Positions 51,355-60,922 of a stretch of DNA of 64,000 bases are shown here, in pieces. Source of the DNA: an uncultured Candidatus Melainabacteria bacterium. Its GTDB lineage: Bacteria; Cyanobacteriota; Vampirovibrionia; Gastranaerophilales; Gastranaerophilaceae. Location of the stretch: assembly GCA_934717855.1 (NCBI GenBank), contig CAKUZI010000002.1, positions 124,001 to 188,000 of the forward strand, written 5' to 3'. How positions within the stretch are numbered: position 1 is the stretch's first letter; each line of letters starts with the position of its first letter. A program made the translations under genes and the position numbers. The notes below the pieces were generated by a model. The model was not told the origin of the DNA, searched no databases, and saw nothing but the letters and a program-made list of their open reading frames with translations.

Positions 51355-52386
51355 ATGATTTTACCAATTAATAATGTAGAAAATAAAATAAACTTTTCTG
51401 CCAATGGCAAAGACGAAAAGTCCAAAGCTCTTGCGTACAATCATGATACTCTTTTGAAAGACAATCTTGCCACTCGCACATATATCGGAATAGATAAAAT
51501 TTCCAATGCTTTTACGGTTTATCCTGCTAAAGGTTTAAAAGGGAGTAAGAACGCCAATTTTTATGAGTTTTTAACAATGGGAACTGTACCATATTTGATT
51601 GGTAGTGCCATGTTAATGGGAGTATTCAATTTAGCAAACAAACATTTTTCAAATTTTGCAAATACAAAAGCTTCTGCCTTAGGCCAAAAAATGGCATTAG
51701 GAGTTTTATTTTACGGCTTAACTAAAAATATTTCAAAATCGTTTATTAGTAAACCTGTTCAAATGTTTACCGGAATAAATACCGAAAGACCTTATGCAAA
51801 AGTAATTTACGAATTACCGGAAGATGTAAACGACACAGATATTATTAGTATTGAGCATCATAAAGTTTTTGAGAGTGTAGAATTTCCTCGTTGGGATTTA
51901 TTATATGGCGATGAAGCCAAAGGTGAAAAACGTAATTACAGATATGATAAAATTGCCAAAAAACTCGGAATGGGCGAAAACTTAAACGATTCTGACCAAG
52001 AAGTTAAACCAAGAATAAAAGAAATTGTTATTAAAGAAAATCTTGCTAAAACAATGTCTTCTTACCTTTGGGCTGGAACAGGTGTTGCTCTAGCATTCCA
52101 AAAGCCGTGGGAAGATTTCTTTAAGGTTATGACTTTCAAATTCTGGAAAGGTAAAGAGTTCTTAAAAACTATAGAGTCTTTTGGTCGAAATTTAGTAAAA
52201 AGTGCAAAATCTCTATACGTAGGCGAGGGGCATGGAATTGAAAAACATGCCGGAAAAGCTTTACTTGGAATATCAGTTCTTTCAACAGTTTTAGGAGTTG
52301 CAAATACTTTATCAAGCTCACACAAACCATCAAAAGTTAGTGCCTCTGATGTAATTAACAAAAACGAAAAGTATGTGGTAAATTAA
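51355..52386 (+). CDS. Lineage-specific membrane protein, first gene of the GH13 operon
   Basis: A 343-residue protein of unknown function. The ATG at 51355 (MILPINNVENKINFSANGK) has GGAG upstream. It has hydrophobic segments near residues 73-92 and 105-125, a conserved-looking EFPRWDLLYGDE near 178, a segment near 230-245, and a C-terminal helix (GKALLGISVLSTVLG). The same order, including a PWDLY motif, recurs in the next gene, so the two are distant paralogues. It is the first of three tightly packed genes, the last encoding a GH13 enzyme. Confidence 0.72.
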   Translation: MILPINNVENKINFSANGKDEKSKALAYNHDTLLKDNLATRTYIGIDKISNAFTVYPAKGLKGSKNANFYEFLTMGTVPYLIGSAMLMGVFNLANKHFSNFANTKASALGQKMALGVLFYGLTKNISKSFISKPVQMFTGINTERPYAKVIYELPEDVNDTDIISIEHHKVFESVEFPRWDLLYGDEAKGEKRNYRYDKIAKKLGMGENLNDSDQEVKPRIKEIVIKENLAKTMSSYLWAGTGVALAFQKPWEDFFKVMTFKFWKGKEFLKTIESFGRNLVKSAKSLYVGEGHGIEKHAGKALLGISVLSTVLGVANTLSSSHKPSKVSASDVINKNEKYVVN

Positions 52387-52387
52387 T

Positions 52388-54904
52388 ATGACAACAAATT
52401 TAATTCAAAATTACATAAATACAGGTGCTAACAGGTTGCAAACTCCGCAACCTAAAGTTCAACAAGCTCAAAAGCCAAAACCTAATTTTGACATTGAACA
52501 AGAGCTTAATAACCGTACATTTATTAAACCTTTACCAAGCAAAGGCAGATTGTTAAACGGAAATATTTTTAACGCCCCTGCAATTATGGTTAAGGACGCA
52601 TTGTACGACGCAAAGGCTTTCAAACATGCGATGAGGGGAAAAGCAAATGACCACGAACTCGGTAGACTGAATGATGTTGGTTTAAAACTTGGCGGGCTTG
52701 CAATTGCCGGATATTTATTTACGAAAAAACAAACTCCTGTTACAAAAGGGATGGAATTTGTAGGTTTAGCTTCATTTTTAGCATCAATGGCGCTTTGGCC
52801 TAAAATAGCAATTCAATTACCGGCTTATTTAATTCATGGTGTAAACGTTCAAAAACAATATGAAGATAGTTTTGGAAGAAAAAAACCATTCTATCAAGAT
52901 CCTCAATTTATTCCTTGGGACTTGTATTCAGACAAAGAAATTGACAAAATGGGTGATAGATTAAGAGTTCCAAAAAATATTCCAAACAGACGAGATGCAA
53001 TTCAAGAAAAAATGAAAAAAATTGCAATCCAAAACAACACTTTGTGGATGTTAACAGCCGGTTTTGCAACTCCTGTAATGAGTGCGTTGATTTGCAACCA
53101 AACAGAACCTTATCTTGCTAAATGGCTAAACAAAAAACAAAATGAAAATGCTGACAAGATTTTAACAAATTTGGATGAATATGCAACAAAATATCAAACA
53201 AATAATGCAAAAAATAATATTGAAAATATAATCTCAACATTTAAAGATAAGCCGGTTAATAATGAATTAATAGAGCAAATTGCAAATTCTTTTGATGGAA
53301 TGGATTCTGTTACTGCAGAAAGTTTTAAACAAGATTTAAGAGAGTTAATGACAACAAAAACATTTTCAATTACTCAAGATACCGCAAAATCAATAAGCGA
53401 AAATCTTGTTGCACAGCTTAAAGCAAAACATATTGCTCCTGATGCAATAAATGCAATTGTTCCAAATAACGATTTAATGTGGAAAATATTTGAAGAAAAT
53501 AATTTTGTTAACGCAAATGCAGATGACAGAGCTCTTAAACAAATTAGTGACAAGATATTACAAACAATTCAACAAAATGTCGCAATTTACAATCAAGGTA
53601 AATCTGAAGCAGAACAAGTTGATTTTGAATATATCAAGAAATTGATTAGAAACAATAAAACAGAGAAACATCCTATTAAGAGTGTCTTTGCACGTTCTAC
53701 ATCGGCAACGTTTAATTCTAATATTCAAGAACAATTGCGCTCTATTGCGACAGCTTTTGATAGTTTTAATGCTAAAACAAATGCTCTTAATCAATATGCA
53801 GTAACAAAAGTTGGCTCTGCTCCAGAGACAGTTATTGCAAATTACTGGAACAATATTTCAAAAGATTTGTTAACAACTCTTGGTATAAATTACAAAGAAA
53901 TCGAAAAAGTTCGTTTTGACAGAAATCTTACTGGAGAACTTCTTCGAGGAAAGATTGAACAAATTGTATCTGACGATAATTTGTACAAAAAGGTTATGAC
54001 TGATTTGGTTTCCAAAGTAGGTGACCTTGATATGGAAGTAAAACCTAGTGATATTATAACTTATGATGAAAAAGTCGATAGTCTTTTTGATGATTTTGGC
54101 AGATTATTAAGGGATAAAAATTTCTCAAGAACTTCTAAAGCTATTGTCGGAACAAATGAACATGACAAAACTGGCACATTGAAAAATATCCAAAAATCTT
54201 TTGCTTCTGAAAGATTATTGAGTGTAAAAAGTTCTTTCTACAGATTAATTAATACATTAGATTTTTATAGAAGAATTGCTAAAAATGTTAACAATATCGA
54301 CGTTTTAAAAATGTATCCTAGAGAAGTTAGAGAAGAATTAATTGAACTTTGTAAAATTATAACACTACAAGGACATTCTTCTGATAATGCGACTAAATTC
54401 TATATGCTTAGAAATCCACATCCGGCAGATGATATGAGTGACATTGTAGTTCAAGGTGGAAAAGTTCAAAACAAATATCTAGGTAAAAATGGTCTAAATT
54501 CTGTTACAGATATTCCAAACGACAAATTCTTCTATCAAAGAGCTATGCAACTTATGTTTGAAGACAAAATGGATAATATTACAAGTGAAGTGCTTGGTAA
54601 TAATATTATCAGACAAGATTTTGAGGGGTATCGAGAAAAAGTTTTGAATATTATTGGTGGAGAAAACTATTTTGCAAAACCTAGACATAAAATTAGACCA
54701 ACAAACGAAACAGGATCAGAATTGAAATTCTTGTTAACGGGTATTGCACCGGATGAATTATTCTTTAAAGCCGGTCAACAAGCCTTTAATACTAAGAAAT
54801 GGCTTAAAATATTTGGAACATTTGGTGGTGCATTGCTTGGTGTAACAGTTCTTGCACAATTTTTCTTTGGGAAAATGCCAAACAAAAAGGTAGATAAACA
54901 ATGA
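52388..54904 (+). CDS. Large lineage-specific membrane protein, second gene of the GH13 operon
   Basis: An 838-residue protein, 1 bp after the preceding stop. The N-terminal 45 residues are polar and Gln/Pro rich. Hydrophobic segments near 100-115, 120-145 and 218-235 flank FIPWDLYSDKE, paralogous to the first gene. Residues 250-790 form a long, soluble, helix-rich and Asn/Lys-rich region with no known motif. The last membrane helix is GGALLGVTVLAQFFFG, followed by a basic tail. It could be a scaffold bound at both ends to the membrane. Its stop overlaps the GH13 start (ATGA). Confidence 0.75.
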   Translation: MTTNLIQNYINTGANRLQTPQPKVQQAQKPKPNFDIEQELNNRTFIKPLPSKGRLLNGNIFNAPAIMVKDALYDAKAFKHAMRGKANDHELGRLNDVGLKLGGLAIAGYLFTKKQTPVTKGMEFVGLASFLASMALWPKIAIQLPAYLIHGVNVQKQYEDSFGRKKPFYQDPQFIPWDLYSDKEIDKMGDRLRVPKNIPNRRDAIQEKMKKIAIQNNTLWMLTAGFATPVMSALICNQTEPYLAKWLNKKQNENADKILTNLDEYATKYQTNNAKNNIENIISTFKDKPVNNELIEQIANSFDGMDSVTAESFKQDLRELMTTKTFSITQDTAKSISENLVAQLKAKHIAPDAINAIVPNNDLMWKIFEENNFVNANADDRALKQISDKILQTIQQNVAIYNQGKSEAEQVDFEYIKKLIRNNKTEKHPIKSVFARSTSATFNSNIQEQLRSIATAFDSFNAKTNALNQYAVTKVGSAPETVIANYWNNISKDLLTTLGINYKEIEKVRFDRNLTGELLRGKIEQIVSDDNLYKKVMTDLVSKVGDLDMEVKPSDIITYDEKVDSLFDDFGRLLRDKNFSRTSKAIVGTNEHDKTGTLKNIQKSFASERLLSVKSSFYRLINTLDFYRRIAKNVNNIDVLKMYPREVREELIELCKIITLQGHSSDNATKFYMLRNPHPADDMSDIVVQGGKVQNKYLGKNGLNSVTDIPNDKFFYQRAMQLMFEDKMDNITSEVLGNNIIRQDFEGYREKVLNIIGGENYFAKPRHKIRPTNETGSELKFLLTGIAPDELFFKAGQQAFNTKKWLKIFGTFGGALLGVTVLAQFFFGKMPNKKVDKQ

Positions 54905-56637
54905 TAAGTTCAACTAATTTATTAACAATTAAATCAAAACAAATCAGCCGAACAAATTTTACTAATTCTTCGGCACCTGCAACTGCGCCGGAACAACCTA
55001 AAACAACAAATTCCGGATTGTTGAACTCATATCTTAATAATATGGCAATGATTAATGCTCCTGCTGTTCAAAAAGTTCAAAAAACTGAAAATACAGCTCC
55101 TATAAATTATCATAATAATTTGAGATCATTATTCAAAAATAATGAAGCGAAAATCCTAATGATTATTCCTAGAACATTTAATGCAAAAGACGAAAACGGG
55201 AACGAATACATTGATGGAAATGAAACTCATGGAACTTTTTTGAATGCAATAGATAGATTAGATGAAGTTAAAGCAGAAGGATTTAATACTTTTCACGTGC
55301 TTCCGATAAATCCGACCGGAAAAATGAAAGCAATGGGTACTGCTGGCTCTTTGTATTCTCCAAAAGATTTATTGGCTATTGATCCTAATCTTGTTGATCC
55401 AAATGATCCAAGAAGCGATAAAGAGCAATTTAAAGCATTTATTGATGAATGTCACAAAAGAAATATAAAAGTAATGATAGATTTGCCAAGTTGTGCTTCA
55501 TATGACATGTTTGAAGAACACCCTGAATGGATGGCAATGGAAAGTGACGGGCTTGCTAAAACTCCTCAAGGATGGAACGATATTAGAATGTTTCAGCCCT
55601 GGAAAGATGAAGGAAAAAGAACTCTTAATCCAAAATTATTGGAATTACACAAACAATTTGTAGATATGTGTATAGATTTAGGGGTTGACGGCATCAGAGC
55701 AGACGTTGCAAGAGCTAAACCTGTTGAATTTTGGGATGTTTTAATTCCTTATTCTCATATGAGAGATCCGGAATTCGGCTGGCTTGCAGAAACATATACT
55801 TATGAAGATGCTTCTCCTCAAGCAAATATGCCTTATGATAGACCTCAAGATTCTTTGAGAGCCGGCTTTGATATGATTTACGGTCAATATCACATTTTCC
55901 ATGAATGGCCTGATGCAACTACATTTATGAATTATATAAAAGAACAGCTTGATATGTCATACAGCTTGCCAAAAGGGAAATCCCTAATCGGTTCATTTGC
56001 GACTCACGATGATATTTCGCCAATGTATCATGGCGGTGCAGATTATTGCAACTTGACTATGGGATTACAAGCAACACTTCCTATGCTTAATCCTTATATT
56101 GTAGACGGTTATCAATCCGGTGATTATTATTCTTATAAATATGAAAATCAAAATAATCCTGTAACACAAACAGATAACAATGAAATGACTGTTCATAGAG
56201 GCAGACTAGATATTTTTAATCTTTCAAGAAAACCCGGTGGAAATCAACCTGAAATCGGTAAATTTATGAAGAGCGCATTTGATATGCGTGACAAATACAA
56301 AGACGTAATTACAAAGGGAACATTTATTCAATTAGACAAGGAAAAAGACAAAAACGATCAAATTATTGCTTATGCAAGACATTTGAACGGGAAAACTCTT
56401 CTTGTAATTGCAAATAAAAATGTCGACAGGTCTGTAGCTTGTAACGTAAAAGTTCCTACTTTAAAATCGACTCAAGAACTTAACAACTTACTTCCATCTT
56501 ATGGAAAACAAAGTATATTACAGGCTCACGACGGCTATTTAAGTGTTGAATTGGGACCTGCGAGAGTTCATGTATTTGAAATCGATACCCCAAATATTGA
56601 AAATTACACAAATAAAATTTATAAACAAAACATATAA
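54901..56637 (+). CDS. GH13 (alpha-amylase family) enzyme without signal peptide
   Basis: A 578-residue glycoside hydrolase or transglycosidase of family GH13. The first 70 residues are polar and disordered. The barrel has nucleophile Asp268 in GVDGIRADVARA with Arg266, acid/base Glu297 in GWLAETYT, and His369-Asp370 in SFATHDDISP, so the triad is complete. Region I reads DLPSCASYD and lacks the usual Asn-His, which is unusual. A small C-terminal beta domain ends it. Overlap by 4 bp with the membrane protein gene shows translational coupling. Substrate is unknown; intracellular glycogen or an envelope glycan are both possible. Confidence 0.85.
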   Translation: MISSTNLLTIKSKQISRTNFTNSSAPATAPEQPKTTNSGLLNSYLNNMAMINAPAVQKVQKTENTAPINYHNNLRSLFKNNEAKILMIIPRTFNAKDENGNEYIDGNETHGTFLNAIDRLDEVKAEGFNTFHVLPINPTGKMKAMGTAGSLYSPKDLLAIDPNLVDPNDPRSDKEQFKAFIDECHKRNIKVMIDLPSCASYDMFEEHPEWMAMESDGLAKTPQGWNDIRMFQPWKDEGKRTLNPKLLELHKQFVDMCIDLGVDGIRADVARAKPVEFWDVLIPYSHMRDPEFGWLAETYTYEDASPQANMPYDRPQDSLRAGFDMIYGQYHIFHEWPDATTFMNYIKEQLDMSYSLPKGKSLIGSFATHDDISPMYHGGADYCNLTMGLQATLPMLNPYIVDGYQSGDYYSYKYENQNNPVTQTDNNEMTVHRGRLDIFNLSRKPGGNQPEIGKFMKSAFDMRDKYKDVITKGTFIQLDKEKDKNDQIIAYARHLNGKTLLVIANKNVDRSVACNVKVPTLKSTQELNNLLPSYGKQSILQAHDGYLSVELGPARVHVFEIDTPNIENYTNKIYKQNI

Positions 56638-56664
56638 ATAAGAAGGCACATTAAATAAACATGT

Positions 56665-56697
56665 ATACAGCCGAAACTATATCGGCTGTATTTTTTG
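56665..56697 (+). terminator. Terminator of the GH13 operon
   Basis: ATACAGCCGA pairs with TCGGCTGTAT around a 7-nt loop and is followed by TTTTT, about 30 bp after the stop. Confidence 0.87.
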
Positions 56698-56742
56698 ATT
56701 TTTTTTGTTGTTTGAGTTAAAATATTTGGGCGAGGTATAAAT

Positions 56743-57099
56743 ATGCTACAAGAATTTATAAGTTCAAAAATACATAGAGCTACAGTGACAGATGCAAATT
56801 TGAATTATGTTGGCTCAATTACTATAGATGAAACTTTATTGAAAGCTTCTAATATTAAAGAATGGCAAAAAGTTGATATTTTAAATATTAACAATGGAGA
56901 AAGATTTCACACTTATGTTATCAAAGGGAAAGCGGATTCCGGCATGATTTGTTTGAATGGGGCTGCCGCAAGAAAAGCACAACCTGGAGATAAAGTTATT
57001 ATTATTGCTTACGGTTTGTATAATCCTGAAGAATTAAAAGATTATAAACCAACAATCGCCATTGTTGATGACGAAAACAAAGTTGCAGAAATACATTAA
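56743..57099 (+). CDS. panD: Aspartate 1-decarboxylase
   Basis: Makes beta-alanine for pantothenate and CoA. A pyruvoyl enzyme: the proenzyme self-cleaves between Gly24 and Ser25 in NYVGSITID. KIHRATVTDANLNY and GMICLNGAAARKAQPGDKV are family signatures. The 118 residues are normal. No other pan genes lie nearby, and a terminator follows. Confidence 0.95.
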   Translation: MLQEFISSKIHRATVTDANLNYVGSITIDETLLKASNIKEWQKVDILNINNGERFHTYVIKGKADSGMICLNGAAARKAQPGDKVIIIAYGLYNPEELKDYKPTIAIVDDENKVAEIH

Positions 57100-57122
57100 T
57101 GTTAGAATAAAAACATGAAAAC

Positions 57123-57162
57123 AAAAACTAAAGTTTGATTAGACAATCAAACTTTAGTTTTT
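57123..57162. terminator. Bidirectional terminator after panD
   Basis: AAAAACTAAAGTTTGATT pairs with AATCAAACTTTAGTTTTT around AGAC. The arm overlaps the stop codon of the convergent gene. Confidence 0.88.
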
Positions 57163-57958
57163 ATATTCCAAAAATCATATCTCCATAAAATGGTTCTGAG
57201 TTATCTTTAGATTTTGGCTTTTCTGGAATTGTCCTTTCAAATCTCAATGCTCCGCCATTGTTGTCATCAATTTTTGCATCAATTGGGCGAATTGCTTTTG
57301 GATAAAATCTTAACATTATATTTTGAGAAGCAGATGGAGCTACAACTGTTTTGGAATAAAGTTTTATTTTTTCAAGTTCTTCATTTGCTTGTGCGTATGT
57401 TTTTGCAGAAAAAGAATTGTCATTTGTTCCAATTTTTGTAGAATAATTGTTACTCCACATAACTAGATCATTAACAGTATCAAGCAAAACAATTGATGTC
57501 TCTAGTCTGTAAGGGTAATATATGTCAAATACAGAGGAGATATTTAAAATTTCCCATAGGCTACGCTTGATTGAATTTTTGTTCGTAACTACTGAACTTG
57601 AAACAATTAATACTGACTTGCAATTGAAATAATTTCCAACTTTTTTTATAGATGGATAATCCAGTTTGTTTGAGTCTTTATATCTTTTCAAAAGTGTATT
57701 TGTTGATTGTTTTAAATCAGAGCTTTTGTTCAATTTAATTCGAACATCATATAGATCAGGTGATTTTATTTTCCCATTTGAGGAATTAAAATCTTTGATT
57801 AAATCGTTTGCAACAATTTCTGAAACTTCGTCGAAACCGTAATAATTTTCTTTTGTGTTAAATAAATCAGACGGTAAAACTAGCACATCAAATGTTACGG
57901 CTTGCGCAACAGATGTCAATAAAAATAATATAGATAAAATTCTTACAAACATTTTCAT
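57161..57958 (-). CDS. Exported hypothetical protein
   Basis: A 265-residue protein with a signal peptide (MKMFVRILSILFLLTSVAQA). The mature part opens with a strand (VTFDVLVLPSD) and includes SEIVANDLIKDFNSSNGKIK, a central VGNYFNCKSVLIVSSSVV and TSIVLLDTVNDLVMWSNNY. This order recalls periplasmic proteins that assess and export envelope components (CsgG- or GNA1162-like folds), but the match is only by pattern. No lipobox is seen. Function is unknown. Confidence 0.65.
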   Translation of the reverse strand: MKMFVRILSILFLLTSVAQAVTFDVLVLPSDLFNTKENYYGFDEVSEIVANDLIKDFNSSNGKIKSPDLYDVRIKLNKSSDLKQSTNTLLKRYKDSNKLDYPSIKKVGNYFNCKSVLIVSSSVVTNKNSIKRSLWEILNISSVFDIYYPYRLETSIVLLDTVNDLVMWSNNYSTKIGTNDNSFSAKTYAQANEELEKIKLYSKTVVAPSASQNIMLRFYPKAIRPIDAKIDDNNGGALRFERTIPEKPKSKDNSEPFYGDMIFGI

Positions 57959-58077
57959 AACTAGATTATATCATAAAAGCAGTTAAGAAAGTTATTAATG
58001 TTACAACAGTAATAAAGTTGAGATATTTCATATAATTGTAGGATAACAAATATTAAAAAATAGCATAGAATTCAGGT

Positions 58078-58461
58078 ATGAGATACGAAGAAATGATAGA
58101 ATTGGCTAAAAAAGCCTCAGAAAATGCTTATGTTCCTTATTCAAAATTCCCTGTGGGAGCTTGTGTCTTAGCAGAAAGCGGGAATGTATACACAGGATGT
58201 AATTTTGAAAATTCTAGTTATGGAATGACAATTTGTGCAGAACGCAATGCAATCGGATCTGCAATTGTAGATGGCGAAAAAAAAATCAAAGCAGTTGCAA
58301 TTTATTCTCCAAAGATGAAGTATTGTGTGCCATGTGGAGCTTGCAGACAGGTTATGAGCGAATTCGTTTCGGCAGATGGCTTGAATATTATTTTGGAAAC
58401 AGATGACGGAATTGTTGTAAAAACGCTTAAAGAAATGTTGCCTGACAGTTTTGAATTGTAG
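58078..58461 (+). CDS. cdd: Cytidine deaminase
   Basis: A zinc enzyme that deaminates cytidine and deoxycytidine. TGCNFENSSYGMTICAERNA carries the catalytic Glu and first zinc Cys; CVPCGACRQVMSEF gives the other two Cys. PYSKFPVGACVL is the N-terminal family motif. The 127 residues fit the homotetrameric type. The next small gene starts 3 bp after its stop. Confidence 0.95.
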   Translation: MRYEEMIELAKKASENAYVPYSKFPVGACVLAESGNVYTGCNFENSSYGMTICAERNAIGSAIVDGEKKIKAVAIYSPKMKYCVPCGACRQVMSEFVSADGLNIILETDDGIVVKTLKEMLPDSFEL

Positions 58462-58464
58462 ATT

Positions 58465-58692
58465 ATGTACTTGTTTGAACTTATTACAAAATATATAAAG
58501 GGTAAAAAATATAGCAAAAAACTTGATTTTGATCCGTTTGCTCAAGATGAAGAAACCCCTGAATTTAATTCAGAAAATTGTGAGCACGTTTTTCTGCCAA
58601 TTGATAGCACTGAAGAAACCCTTGCTTGTTCAAAGTGTGGACTTGTCGTAAATCGCAAAGATTTAAAAGATGTGAATATATTTAAGCGTTAA
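58465..58692 (+). CDS. Small zinc-ribbon-like protein
   Basis: A 75-residue protein, 3 bp after cdd and probably co-transcribed. The first 25 residues are basic and amphipathic; the second half has CEHVFLPID and then CSKCGLVV, giving three Cys and one His that could hold one zinc in a treble-clef or ribbon. Nothing more specific can be said. It may bind nucleic acid or protein. Confidence 0.65.
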   Translation: MYLFELITKYIKGKKYSKKLDFDPFAQDEETPEFNSENCEHVFLPIDSTEETLACSKCGLVVNRKDLKDVNIFKR

Positions 58693-58736
58693 TTGCTTGA
58701 AATATATAATCGAGACAACTTTTTGGACAAATTTAA

Positions 58737-59972
58737 TTACTTTTTGCTTAACATCATTTGTGATAATACATTTTTTGCAGATTGAAGTTGTGCGTCGTTG
58801 TTGTTCTTTACATCTTGAATACTAATGTTTACTTTGATGTCAGGAGTAATCCCTTTTTTATTAATATCTGTTCCGTTCGGAGTTAAGTATTTTGCAACAG
58901 TTAGGTTTAATCCTGTTTCATTAGGCATTGGAATGATTTTTTGCACCATACCTTTTCCATAGGTTTTTGTCCCCAAAAGTTTAGCCTTGTTGTAATCTTT
59001 CAGTGCGCCAGATAATATTTCACTGGCACTGGCTGAATTGCCGTCAACAAGTACTATTGTAGGTTTTTTGACCCCAAATTCGGTATCTTGAGCATTAATA
59101 TCATATTTATATCCGTTTCTTCCTACAATGCTTACAATATTCCCTTTTGGAATGAACAAGTTTGCAATAAATACTGCATTTGGCAATAGTCCTCCGGTGT
59201 TTCCTCGCAAATCAAGAATTAAACCTTGCGTGTTTTTAGTTTTTTCCAAAGCTTCCAAAAATTCATTAGGAGTTGTTGAACCGATAAAACTTGTAATTTG
59301 AATATAACCGATATTTTTATCAAGAACAGAACTTTTTACTGTTTTAATTTTTATTTCTTTGCGCATAACTCTTTTGGTCAATTTGTCGTTATTACGCATA
59401 ATGGTTATATTTACAAAGCTATTTTCCGGTCCTTTGACAAGGTTTGCAACTTCAGAAAGCGAAAGTCCGTTTACTTCTTTCCCGTCAATTGCAATGATTA
59501 TATCTTTTGGTAAAAGATTGGCAAATTGAGCCGGAGTTCCCTCCATTACATTTACAATATGAACTTTACCTGCCACTGATGCAATATTTACACCAATTCC
59601 GGTAATTTTTGAATTGATAGAATTATTTTGTTCCAGATACTCAGACCTTGACATATACCTTGAGTAAGGATCATTCAGACTTGCTAGCATAGTGTCAATT
59701 GCAACTTTTGCATCTTCATCCGTTTTAATTTGCCCGTGGTAATGAAGTTTCCAATGATTCCAATCTTGCTCATTAAGCTCTGCGTCATAATAATTATCAC
59801 GAATAACTTTCCAACTGTTGTCAAAAAGTTTTTGTGATGAAATTTTGTCGTGGTCAACCATATCAGTCGGTTCAGTTATTTCAGAATTATCTACACTTAT
59901 AAAAACTCTGTTTAGAACAATTAATGTAGTAACCAACAATATAAATATAATGATTTGACTTTTCTTCTTCAT
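58737..59972 (-). CDS. Carboxy-terminal processing protease (S41, CtpA-like)
   Basis: A periplasmic serine protease with a Ser-Lys dyad. A membrane anchor (residues 5-22) is followed by an N-terminal helical part, a PDZ domain (about 105-190: ITGIGVNIASVAGKVHIVNV and DIIIAIDGKEVNGL), then the S41 core with DLRGNTGGLLPNAV, the Ser in DGNSASASEILSGAL and the Lys in LLGTKTYGKGMVQ. About 411 residues from the ATG at 59972; an upstream TTG at 59990 is less likely. It probably trims envelope or pilus proteins. Confidence 0.93.
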   Translation of the reverse strand: MKKKSQIIIFILLVTTLIVLNRVFISVDNSEITEPTDMVDHDKISSQKLFDNSWKVIRDNYYDAELNEQDWNHWKLHYHGQIKTDEDAKVAIDTMLASLNDPYSRYMSRSEYLEQNNSINSKITGIGVNIASVAGKVHIVNVMEGTPAQFANLLPKDIIIAIDGKEVNGLSLSEVANLVKGPENSFVNITIMRNNDKLTKRVMRKEIKIKTVKSSVLDKNIGYIQITSFIGSTTPNEFLEALEKTKNTQGLILDLRGNTGGLLPNAVFIANLFIPKGNIVSIVGRNGYKYDINAQDTEFGVKKPTIVLVDGNSASASEILSGALKDYNKAKLLGTKTYGKGMVQKIIPMPNETGLNLTVAKYLTPNGTDINKKGITPDIKVNISIQDVKNNNDAQLQSAKNVLSQMMLSKK

Positions 59973-60157
59973 ACCAATATTTAACACCAAGGATTTTTTA
60001 TAATCAATATCCTTTTTTAGTAGGCAAGTAGGAGAAGATGTATGTTTGTTACGGATAAAATGTTATTATTGACATTATAATTAGCAATTAAATACTATAA
60101 TGATAGTTTTTGTAGCAGATTTCGCCTCTATTCCTCTTAGCTTCTAGTCTACTTAGC

Positions 60158-60850
60158 TTACAAATCCTCAAATCCAGGGGATGTTGACGGTAAATTTTTG
60201 TAACCCTCATTAGACATAACAGTCTTTTTAATATATTTGCTTGAGTATCCGCCTCGTTCAAATAATTTTTTTAATTGATTTTCCCTTACAACAAGCGGAT
60301 GTAGCTCGTCATTGCTTTCTGGATAAAGTTTTGAAATTTCGTACCAAACAGAAGCTTCCATTGTCCAAGCGTAAGTTTCTTCTGCCAAAGAATTATATTC
60401 GTCTTGATGAAGAGCTTCATGTGAAAGTAAAGCAGACAAAGCTCCCGGAGGTGCATCTTTGTGGCGAGGGTTTATGTATATAAATAATTGCTTGTTCTTT
60501 TTCCAGCCTAGAGCATCAAAATTTGCGTAATCAGGGTTAATAGTTCCTAAATCTCTAAATTCGATTTTTACCGGACGTCCGGATAGGTTATTTCCCAAAA
60601 TTGCATTGCGAGAAAATTCTCCATTAGTACCTGTTAACATATCCAGAGCAACGTAGATAACTTCGTCTTTACCAACTTCTTTGTACATTGGTGTTATTTG
60701 TTTTACGTAATTGTATGTGTATTTTGCCGGATAAGTTTTTGGCATTTCTATTAATGATAAATCTTGCTTCTTAGCCGAAAGTGCAGGCAATTGCATAAAA
60801 ACAGCAATTGCTGATAAAAATATAATTTTTTTCAAATTCTTATTAATCAC
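60158..60850 (-). CDS. Exported putative zinc metallopeptidase (HExxH)
   Basis: A 230-residue protein with a signal peptide (cleavage near ALSA26). The motif SHEALHQDEYNSLAEETYAW holds HExxH (His144, Glu145, His148) and a downstream Glu around 157-158 that could be the third zinc ligand, the arrangement of gluzincins or minigluzincins. INPRHKDAPPGALSALL precedes it. The family is not recognised further. It may cleave envelope or secreted proteins. A GGAG site precedes the start. Confidence 0.7.
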   Translation of the reverse strand: MINKNLKKIIFLSAIAVFMQLPALSAKKQDLSLIEMPKTYPAKYTYNYVKQITPMYKEVGKDEVIYVALDMLTGTNGEFSRNAILGNNLSGRPVKIEFRDLGTINPDYANFDALGWKKNKQLFIYINPRHKDAPPGALSALLSHEALHQDEYNSLAEETYAWTMEASVWYEISKLYPESNDELHPLVVRENQLKKLFERGGYSSKYIKKTVMSNEGYKNLPSTSPGFEDL

Positions 60851-60922
60851 AAATATTCTCCTATAATATTAAAAACTACTCTTGTAGTAATATTATAATT
60901 GTATTAATTCCAACGTCAAATT

